Part shown: positions 1 through 5,823 of the stretch, one piece after another
Layout: every line of letters starts with the position of its first letter
Numbering within the stretch: position 1 is the stretch's first letter
NCBI GenBank assembly: GCA_030620655.1
Contig: JAUXEH010000059.1
Coordinates: forward strand, 1-12,066
Source: Candidatus Aminicenantota bacterium
Lineage (GTDB): Bacteria > Acidobacteriota > Aminicenantia > Aminicenantales > Aminicenantaceae
Length of the DNA: 12,066 nucleotides
Direction of reading: 5' to 3'
Made by a program: the position numbers and the translations under genes
The notes under the pieces: model-generated
What the model was told of the DNA's origin: nothing
Seen by the model: only the letters and a program-made list of their open reading frames with translations
Databases searched by the model: none

Positions 1-31
1 CGGGCCGGACCAGGCTGGTCTTCCGCGTCAT
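1..31 (-). CDS. Possible start of a further downstream gene (partial, runs off left edge)
   Basis: An ATG on the minus strand at 31-29 opens a frame reading MTRKTSLVRP to the window edge. A GAGAGG-like purine stretch lies about 8 nt upstream of it. It would be the next gene after arsS in the same direction, 109 nt below the arsS stop. Only ten codons are visible, so no product can be named, and chance occurrence in GC-rich DNA is a real alternative. Confidence 0.2.
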   Translation of the reverse strand, partial: MTRKTSLVRP

Positions 32-140
32 CGCCTCGGCCTCTCGTTCAAGCCCCAGTTATAGCCGCGATATTGGAGCCGATAGCCTCCTTTGGACAGG
101 AACGCCAGCCACAAACTGCAAGAAAACGCGACAATTCGAC

Positions 141-1100
141 TCATTCCGAGATCAAGGATCCTCCGCAGGATGACCCGCGGCCGGCCGTGCAGCCGAAACA
201 GTGCTCCCCGGTCCGGATCACACGCCCTAGCAGCCCTTCGGCGTTAAAATCCCGGATGTGCTGCGGCGCATCCGGGCTGAGCGGCAGGCCCAGCGCCAAG
301 TTGAAATCGCAGTCATAGAGCCGGCCGTCCCACGCCACACAGACCTGATGCCGGCACATGAGGTCCTGAACCGTCTGACAGTTAAACCCGTTCGTGAGCA
401 ACCGCATGTAGTCGCTATGCTCGTTGTTTTTCTTCAGGCGATGCCAGAAGCGCCCTATCGGCATGTTGGTGATGGAGAGTAGATGGGAAAAGCGAATCCC
501 GAAACGGGCGGCCAGTTCACGCCGGTAATCCGCCTCCAACCGGGCCTGGTTTGGAGGGAGGAAGGGCCCCTTGGGATTGTAAACCAGGTCTAGCGGAAGC
601 TGTGCTTCCGACCCGTACCCCAGAGCGTTAAGCCTCTGCAGGGCGGTTAGGCTTCTCGAGTACGTTCCCTCTCCCCTCTGCGCGCACACGTTCTCTTCGA
701 GATAGCAGGGCAGCGAAGCCACCAGGCCCACCCGGTGCTCCCGGAAAAATTCCGGCATGTCTTCCTGCCCCGCCTCCAGCAGCACTGTCAGATTGGTGCG
801 GCACTGGACACGAAGTCCCTCATTGCGGAGAGAGCGGATAAATGCTCGCAGGTTGGGGTTCAACTCCGGGGAGCCGCCGGTGATATCCACCATTTCCGGC
901 CGGAGCTCTGCGGCCGCCGCCACAACCTGCGTCATCGCCTCGAGGCTCATGGTCTCGGAACGTTCCGGACCGCACTCCAGGTGACAGTGTGTGCAGCTCA
1001 GGTTGCATTTGAATCCCACGTTGACCTGCAGGATCCGGAGCTCACTGCTGTGCATGTCCAGCGGGCAGTCGTTCTGCGCACGAAGTTCAAACGCGTTCAC
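141..1100 (-). CDS. arsS: Arsenosugar biosynthesis radical SAM protein, ArsS-type (DUF3641 C-terminal domain)
   Basis: This 319-aa protein is a radical SAM enzyme of the ArsS family. Characterised members transfer the 5'-deoxyadenosyl group of SAM onto trivalent dimethylarsenic, the committed step towards arsenosugars; the activity here is inferred from family. The [4Fe-4S]-binding CxxxCxxC motif is C32, C36, C39 (CNLSCTHC), followed by the family-typical HLECGPERSE. A GGSPE stretch at 75-79 is the GGE-like SAM-binding motif. Other family hallmarks are LDLVYNPKGPFLPPNQ (about 170-185), TNMPIGRF (211-218), MCRHQVCVAWDGRLYDCDFN (about 248-267) and the Cys-rich tail HCFGC...SSCGG (300-314). Where some relatives carry selenocysteine, the residues seen here are Cys. 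The start is a GTG with a GAGGG Shine-Dalgarno 7 nt upstream. It lies 34 nt below pgi and has its own candidate promoter. No arsM methyltransferase is in the window. ArsS assignment is confident; in vivo arsenic function is less certain. Confidence 0.9.
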   Translation of the reverse strand: MNAFELRAQNDCPLDMHSSELRILQVNVGFKCNLSCTHCHLECGPERSETMSLEAMTQVVAAAAELRPEMVDITGGSPELNPNLRAFIRSLRNEGLRVQCRTNLTVLLEAGQEDMPEFFREHRVGLVASLPCYLEENVCAQRGEGTYSRSLTALQRLNALGYGSEAQLPLDLVYNPKGPFLPPNQARLEADYRRELAARFGIRFSHLLSITNMPIGRFWHRLKKNNEHSDYMRLLTNGFNCQTVQDLMCRHQVCVAWDGRLYDCDFNLALGLPLSPDAPQHIRDFNAEGLLGRVIRTGEHCFGCTAGRGSSCGGSLISE

Positions 1101-1122
1101 CGCATATCCCTCATTTTTATGA

Positions 1123-1151
1123 ATTATACAGGTTTCAGTCTCCGACGTGAA
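1123..1151 (-). promoter_or_regulatory. Candidate sigma70 promoter for arsS
   Basis: On the minus strand, TTCACG (1146-1151, 4/6 match to the -35 consensus) and a perfect TATAAT (1123-1128) are separated by 17 nt. The -35 box sits in the last codons of the upstream isomerase gene. Predicted transcription would start near 1116, about 16 nt before the GTG and just upstream of the GAGGG ribosome site. It would let arsS be expressed apart from pgi. Confidence 0.5.
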
Positions 1152-2835
1152 TTTTCCCCAACGCCTCGATTAATTTCTCCAGCCCCCGGAGGCGCTCCCG
1201 GCCCACTGAGAAGCGCAGGACCGTGCGGCCTTTCTGGCGCAGAGCATGGAAATCCCCCAGGGACTGGGCGGCGATCAATTGGGCGAAGCTGAAATCTGTC
1301 TCGGGTACCGGAAGATCTAACCCGGGTTCGTCCACCAGCTGCATAAACAAGCCTCCCGGTGGCCCGCCCTTGTGCAGCTGCCCGGTGGAATGCAGAAAAC
1401 GGGGTCCGAATCCGAGGGTCCCGGCCAGGCCGGTCAATGCCTGGAGCCGGTTCCGGATCTCCAGGAGCGCTTCCCTGTTCTCAGGGGATCTCGGAAGGAA
1501 GGCCTGCAGGGTAAAATAATCCCCGGAGACGGCTGCCTCCACGAACTCATGCAGGGATCGTTCCAGCCTCCCTGTCCGGGATACATGCACTGAATCCCCT
1601 TCCTCCATCTCCCCGCCTCCCTCCAGCATGGCCCGTCGCGTCAATTCCTTGGCCAACTGCACATCGGGTTGGTCAAAAGGATGGACTCCCAGGATGGATG
1701 AGGCGAGTGCGACACCGACCTCCCAGTTGAACATCTCGGATGCGATCTCATAACGGGAAGACAGGCATATCCTGACAACAGGGTGACCGGCCTGCTCCAG
1801 ATCGGCCGCCAGGGAATCAAGGGCCGTGTGATCGTCCCCCTCCAGCGTCATGAACACAAAAACACGCTCAGGAGCTGCGGTTCGCGCCGCTGCAGGGGGT
1901 TCGTCCGTGACCGGAAGGATCCCGCGGCCCTCTTTGCCTGTGCTCTCAGCGATCAGCTGCTCGAGCCAGGCCGGAAAGGCGGACAAGGAGACGGAGGCCA
2001 GGAAGGTGACCTTGTTCAGCTCCCCGGCCAGCTCACCCAGGACCGCGCCCAAAACTGCACCCGGGGCACGACCCGGCGGCGTGCCCGGGGAATTCGCCCG
2101 GGCCGCCTGTGCGCCGCATGCGAGAAGCTCCCGGATGTCCAGGCCCAGCAGGGCGGCCGGCACCAGGCCGAATGGCGCGATCGCGGAGTAGCGGCCGCCC
2201 ACATCCGGGGGCGAGAGGAAGACCCTTCGAAAGCCACGATCCCGTGCCAGTGTCTCGAGGGAGGAGCCGGGGTCCGTGACCGCCGCGAAATGATTTCCCG
2301 CCTTTCCACCCGTGTCCTGGAGCCTGCGCCAGAAATAACGGAACAGGGAGAGGGTTTCCAGTGTGGTCCCGGATTTGCTCGAGACCAGGAACAGGGTCTG
2401 CTGGGGGCGGATGCGGCCTTCCAGGGCCCGGATCTCATCCGGGTGCGTGCTGTCCAGAACATGGAGCTCCGGAAAACCGGGGGCCCGGCCCAGGACGGCG
2501 GCAAAAACCTCGGGGGCCAAACTGGAGCCTCCCATGCCCAGCAGCACCACATGCTCGAACCCGTCGTGCTTGACCCGCTCTCCCAGGTCTGTCCATTCGG
2601 GCTCCTCGGGCTGCATGCGTTCCGGGAGATCCAGCCAGCCCAAACGGTCGCCGAGCTCGGGACGGGGATCGGGGAACCAGATCGTCGGATCCTTGTCCCA
2701 GAGCCTGGAGAGCAGGGAGGATTCCTCCCAGGCCGCCAGCCTCCGATCGATCCGCCCGCTGTACTCCCCCGCCTGCCATTCCAGGGGGACGCGCTTGTTT
2801 TTACCCGAAAATGGATCTCGCGAATCCGGCATCAC
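1135..2835 (-). CDS. pgi: Glucose-6-phosphate isomerase (of the kind found as the Pgi half of Tal-Pgi fusions)
   Basis: This 566-aa cytoplasmic enzyme is predicted to interconvert glucose-6-phosphate and fructose-6-phosphate in glycolysis and gluconeogenesis. It has the SIS fold signatures of the family: GMGGSSLAPEVF (100-111), the phosphate-binding SSKSGTT (152-158), GGRYSAIAPFGL (213-224), ESTGKEGRG (297-305, equivalent to the catalytic Glu region), HPFDQPDVQLAK (385-396) and HSTGQLHKGGP (482-492). The N-terminal segment (ARLWDKD/WLDL-like, about 40-70) and overall sequence resemble the isomerase half of bifunctional transaldolase/isomerase proteins, but no transaldolase domain is present upstream. 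The start is GTG 2835 or the next codon ATG 2832. The upstream reading frame is open but has no better start, and the ribosome site is weak. A small ORF ends across the start (GTGA overlap), so translational coupling is possible. The sequence is intact, with no frameshift. Confidence 0.93.
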   Translation of the reverse strand: MMPDSRDPFSGKNKRVPLEWQAGEYSGRIDRRLAAWEESSLLSRLWDKDPTIWFPDPRPELGDRLGWLDLPERMQPEEPEWTDLGERVKHDGFEHVVLLGMGGSSLAPEVFAAVLGRAPGFPELHVLDSTHPDEIRALEGRIRPQQTLFLVSSKSGTTLETLSLFRYFWRRLQDTGGKAGNHFAAVTDPGSSLETLARDRGFRRVFLSPPDVGGRYSAIAPFGLVPAALLGLDIRELLACGAQAARANSPGTPPGRAPGAVLGAVLGELAGELNKVTFLASVSLSAFPAWLEQLIAESTGKEGRGILPVTDEPPAAARTAAPERVFVFMTLEGDDHTALDSLAADLEQAGHPVVRICLSSRYEIASEMFNWEVGVALASSILGVHPFDQPDVQLAKELTRRAMLEGGGEMEEGDSVHVSRTGRLERSLHEFVEAAVSGDYFTLQAFLPRSPENREALLEIRNRLQALTGLAGTLGFGPRFLHSTGQLHKGGPPGGLFMQLVDEPGLDLPVPETDFSFAQLIAAQSLGDFHALRQKGRTVLRFSVGRERLRGLEKLIEALGKIHVGD

Positions 2836-2957
2836 AACCAGAAGCCGCCCTGGAGTCCGGACGCCGCCGACGTGGCCTGGAAAGCCTCGAGCACATGGGC
2901 CGGAACAAACGCCATGTTGGGTGGGCTCAGGGCAAGGTAATTGATGGTGATCTCCAT
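2832..2957 (-). CDS. Small ORF (41 aa) overlapping the pgi start; possible leader peptide
   Basis: An ATG at 2957 begins a 41-codon frame (MEITINYLALSPPNMAF... ending GGFWL) whose TGA stop overlaps the GTG start of the isomerase. It lies about 19 nt below the predicted start of transcription from the promoter at 2983-3011. Its only odd feature is the short 5' leader and lack of an evident Shine-Dalgarno. The arrangement suggests translational coupling or a leader role, but the peptide is not recognised. The frame is also open further upstream into the protease gene, so it may simply be a non-coding open stretch. Confidence 0.3.
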   Translation of the reverse strand: MEITINYLALSPPNMAFVPAHVLEAFQATSAASGLQGGFWL

Positions 2958-2982
2958 ATCTGTAGGGCCGAAGCCACGTTCG

Positions 2983-3011
2983 CTTATACCAGACCGGGAA
3001 CGGCGAGTCAA
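2983..3011 (-). promoter_or_regulatory. Candidate sigma70 promoter (extended -10) for pgi
   Basis: On the minus strand, TTGACT (3006-3011, 5/6 match) and TATAAG (2983-2988, 5/6 match) are separated by 17 nt. The -10 box is preceded by TGG, giving an extended -10 (TGnTATAAG). It sits 20-48 nt below the stop of the serine protease gene and about 150 nt above the isomerase start. This marks the probable boundary between the envelope cluster and the metabolic genes. Confidence 0.6.
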
Positions 3012-3030
3012 TGCCGCCCCTCCCTGATGG

Positions 3031-4410
3031 CTAGCGCCCAAAGATCTTGAAGCGCCCGATATCCTGAAAGCCACCGCTCTGGGCCTTTAAGTCCCGGTGA
3101 AAGGGGAAATAGCCTTCCTTGAGCACATGCAGCACGAACTTGTCCCCTCGAGGAACACTCAAGATGAAGAAACCGTCTTCGTCGCTCTCGGAATTCATGT
3201 AAAAGAACTCACCGCCCAGATACCGGCGCGTATCTTCGGATATGGTTTCGTCCGAAAGCTCTATCTCCAGGATCTCCTTGACCCTGTCGACAGGGACCTC
3301 AAAACGGCGGGAAAGATCTTCCGCCGACACACCGTACTCGCTCATCTGCCGCATGAGGAAGACGAGGGCCGCCGACTGAAGTTCCTGATGGAGCCGTGCG
3401 ATCTCCTCGAGTGTTTTGTCGGGACGGATCACGATCACCTGGGAACCGACTCCCCTCCCCGAGTTGGCGGCCAGGATATAACCCGTGAGAAAGATGCTCT
3501 GAGCCGTCTCATCCGAATTGTAGGGACTAGTCAGCCATTCCAGGGGTATCTCGGGCGGATGGTATCCGAATTTGAACTGCGCCACAACCAATCCCTTCAG
3601 AGCCCAGGTCACGGGATGGATGTAGCCCATGTCCGAGCCTGCCAGCTGCGGCAGCGTCACAGCGGTCGGCACTCCCACCAATGCCAAATCGTTGAGGGCG
3701 GACCCGCCGCTGTTTCCCGGGGACATGGCTGCGTCGGTCTTGATAAAACCGTCCTGACCGGGGAAGCCGTCATCCCGATAATAACCCAGAAACTTGCCGT
3801 CCGTGATCGTGATGGTGTCTCCCCCTTTACCGGGATAGCCGAGTACGGCGAGATCCGCATTGATCTTCATGCCGAACGGATTGCCCAGGGCAACATAGGA
3901 AAAATCGCGGAGGTCGACCGGATTGCCCTCGGCATCCTCAACGATCTTCAGCAGGGCCGTGTCGTGTTCTTCGTCCAGGCTCACGGGGGAGGCCCGGAAC
4001 TGGACGATGGGAGCCTTGAGAGGATCGTTGTCTATGAGCCGGTAGACCAGCATGGTAGTGCTGGCCCTTTCGGCTACCCTCAGGATGCGGCTCCTGGGGT
4101 CGTACTGGACCTGGTCTTCGATGGCGTAGACATGCCAATTGGTCAGGATCAGGCCCTCGGCGCTTATGATGGCCCCCGAGCCGACCGGCATGGCAATGGG
4201 CCCTTCTTCCCGAACCAGCTCTCCCGGATTCACGATGCCCTGTCCGGACGGATCGAGTATGGGGTTGCGGTACACCGAAACCTTGAGCAGATGCCCCAGC
4301 CGGACATAGGGGGTGAAATCCGAGGGGATCTCATCCGAGAGGATCGGGATCCGCCCCAGGCATAGAAGAGCCGCCGCCAGAGTCGCTGCTTTCAGGTTCC
4401 GGGGATGCAT
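3031..4410 (-). CDS. Exported trypsin-like serine protease (S1 fold) with C-terminal accessory region
   Basis: This 459-aa protein is predicted to be a periplasmic or secreted endopeptidase. An N-terminal signal-like helix (LKAATLAAALLCLG, 6-19) precedes a chymotrypsin-fold domain carrying a complete triad: His93 in LTNWHVYAIED, Asp150 in DEEHDTALLKI and Ser234 in SPGNSGGSALN. GSGAIIS (77-83) and ALGNPFG (174-180) are typical of DegP/trypsin-like_2 proteins. No PDZ domain is evident. Residues about 330-385 are helical and include a helix-turn-helix-like stretch (LSRRFEVPVDRVKEILE). Residues about 408-440 (SDEDGFFILSVPRGDKFVLHVLKEGYF) resemble a short carboxypeptidase-regulatory-like Ig strand set. 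A start 17 codons upstream is possible, but the ATG at 4410 is preferred because GAGGTGA lies 4 nt above it and only this start gives a clean signal peptide. The gene follows the PrsW-like gene by 4 nt, indicating co-translation. The substrate is unknown. Confidence 0.85.
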   Translation of the reverse strand: MHPRNLKAATLAAALLCLGRIPILSDEIPSDFTPYVRLGHLLKVSVYRNPILDPSGQGIVNPGELVREEGPIAMPVGSGAIISAEGLILTNWHVYAIEDQVQYDPRSRILRVAERASTTMLVYRLIDNDPLKAPIVQFRASPVSLDEEHDTALLKIVEDAEGNPVDLRDFSYVALGNPFGMKINADLAVLGYPGKGGDTITITDGKFLGYYRDDGFPGQDGFIKTDAAMSPGNSGGSALNDLALVGVPTAVTLPQLAGSDMGYIHPVTWALKGLVVAQFKFGYHPPEIPLEWLTSPYNSDETAQSIFLTGYILAANSGRGVGSQVIVIRPDKTLEEIARLHQELQSAALVFLMRQMSEYGVSAEDLSRRFEVPVDRVKEILEIELSDETISEDTRRYLGGEFFYMNSESDEDGFFILSVPRGDKFVLHVLKEGYFPFHRDLKAQSGGFQDIGRFKIFGR

Positions 4411-4414
4411 GGTT

Positions 4415-4421
4415 TCACCTC
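4415..4421 (-). promoter_or_regulatory. Ribosome binding site deciding the serine protease start
   Basis: GAGGTGA on the minus strand is an SD-like sequence whose last three bases are the TGA stop of the upstream PrsW-like gene. It lies 4 nt before the ATG at 4410. This supports the internal start over the upstream one at 4461 and suggests translational coupling. Confidence 0.65.
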
Positions 4422-5821
4422 GTTGGCGTATCCCAGCGCACACTCCGGAGCATCTGTTCATACAGAGGCAAGCCCCGGAAAAAGTGCTCGGCCGAAGCCC
4501 GGTACACGAAGATCAGGAAACGACCTTCGAGGGGGACAAGATCGGTGTAGACCTGGATGAGCCGAGGAAACGGGTCATCCGCCTCTTCGGCGTCCTGGAC
4601 GAAACTGTAGCTCAGGCGTTTCGCCTTCTTCCCCCCGATACGAGTGTCCTCGACCGTCATGCTTTCCGTTTCCATGGTCTCCACGAACTGCATGAGTTCC
4701 GGGAGCCCCTCCCCGGAGGGCGGCACATACATCAGCAGTGCTACATAGACGGGAAGGTCAGAGCCGCCCTCCCTGGAGAACAGCGTTTTCATGCGGCCCG
4801 CCAGCAGGCGGCCGGGTCCCACGGGCGCCCCGAAGGACAGCTGGGACAGCGCGTGCGGATAATAAAAAGAGACCGCCGGGTCCCGGCTGAGGTATTTAGT
4901 CCCTTTGAGCCCCTGCCCTGCGACAACTCCCGCCGACAGGAGCAGGGCCACGGCGAACAGGGCGGTGAGATAATCGAACCTCGGGCAGGAATACATCCCC
5001 TGCTCCCTTCCCAGAGAGGCCAGGCGGCGCATCATGAGGGCGCTGTAGAGAAGGACCAAAAGCGCGTAGGTCAGGGTGAGAGCGAAGGAGAGCCAGAATG
5101 CGCCTTCGAACCCGGAAACAAAGATGAAGTCATTGATCATGTGGTACACGCCCAGCAGCAACGTGCCCAGAAGCAACGCGAGCAGGGCGTTGCGGTCGAC
5201 GGGGCGGCGGCAGAATTTGGTCCGGCCCATCATATGACCGATCAGGGCGCCGACCGCCGAGTAGACCAGGATGTGGGTGGCCGCAACATGGGTGATCACA
5301 AAGAGCGTGCAGTCCGGGCGGCTGACCAGATGATGGAAGCTGACGGTGAACGCCATCCCCACTCCGATCACGGCTCCGTAGACCATCCCGTCCACAGGCT
5401 CATCGAATTCCTGCAGGGGAAAGAATCCGTAGCGCAGCACGGCGTAGATCAGCAGGCTCGCCACCGGAGCCAGGACCAGGAACGCTCCCGCTATGAACAG
5501 GGAGGACGAGGCATAGAGCCATTCCCGGATCCGGAACACGGAGTGCCACAGCGGGATCGCTCCCAAGGCGGCGGCCGCCACCCCGGCCAGGAACGCGTAA
5601 ACCACGTGAGACACGGGCTCCGGTTCCAGCCGGTCCTGAAGGGTGTAGAACAGCATCGCAACCAGACTCGGTACCAAAACCAGGAGGCCTAGCAGTATGA
5701 ACTTCAGACCCTCTCCACCCGGGAGAAACACACGGCGGCCCACCAGGAACATGAGCAGGAGGAATCCCAGTAGGAAAAGGATATTGAAGACGCCGGTCTT
5801 CATTATCCTTCGTGTCTGCAT
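4415..5821 (-). CDS. PrsW-like polytopic membrane protein lacking the catalytic motifs, with C-terminal soluble domain
   Basis: This 468-aa inner-membrane protein has about eight or nine hydrophobic segments in residues 11-303 and a soluble domain in about 310-465. PrsW-family landmarks are visible: DRLEPEP (63-69), FDEPVDGMVYGAVIGVGMA (139-157), THILVYSAVGALIG (182-195) and GVYHMINDF (224-232). In PrsW proteases the segment before FDEPVDG carries EExxK and the one after it EN. By alignment by eye these positions are A121-S122...I125 and V160-S161, while the downstream His (H183) remains. Proteolytic activity is therefore doubtful. The C-terminal domain begins with SRDPAVSFYYPHALS, which recalls PsbP/DcrB-like periplasmic domains, and contains no obvious active site. 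Start ATG 5821 overlaps no gene and sits 2 nt below the upstream TAG; the ATG at 5803 (MKTGVFNILF) with AAGGA just before it is an alternative. Function unknown; perhaps a sensor or scaffold. Confidence 0.75.
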   Translation of the reverse strand: MQTRRIMKTGVFNILFLLGFLLLMFLVGRRVFLPGGEGLKFILLGLLVLVPSLVAMLFYTLQDRLEPEPVSHVVYAFLAGVAAAALGAIPLWHSVFRIREWLYASSSLFIAGAFLVLAPVASLLIYAVLRYGFFPLQEFDEPVDGMVYGAVIGVGMAFTVSFHHLVSRPDCTLFVITHVAATHILVYSAVGALIGHMMGRTKFCRRPVDRNALLALLLGTLLLGVYHMINDFIFVSGFEGAFWLSFALTLTYALLVLLYSALMMRRLASLGREQGMYSCPRFDYLTALFAVALLLSAGVVAGQGLKGTKYLSRDPAVSFYYPHALSQLSFGAPVGPGRLLAGRMKTLFSREGGSDLPVYVALLMYVPPSGEGLPELMQFVETMETESMTVEDTRIGGKKAKRLSYSFVQDAEEADDPFPRLIQVYTDLVPLEGRFLIFVYRASAEHFFRGLPLYEQMLRSVRWDTPTR

Positions 5822-5823
5822 GC

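Noticed and set aside
1..60. TTCAAGC and the GACCAG/CTGGTC palindrome as parts of a tRNA or terminator
   Set aside because: The bases flanking TTCAAGC do not pair as a T-stem. The palindrome has a one-base centre and no T-run, so neither a tRNA nor a terminator is supported.
50..143. TGA at the end of arsS as a selenocysteine codon, since some family members carry selenocysteine
   Set aside because: The family's Cys-rich tail is already complete before the TGA. Readthrough would add 30 residues of unrelated sequence before the next stop.
2832..3074. 80-codon version of the small ORF starting inside the protease gene
   Set aside because: Its first 39 codons overlap the protease end or precede the predicted transcription start. 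Only the 41-codon part fits the promoter.
4411..4461. Upstream start for the serine protease at 4461
   Set aside because: It would overlap the PrsW-like gene by 47 nt and put 17 residues before the signal peptide. The start at 4410 has a good ribosome site.
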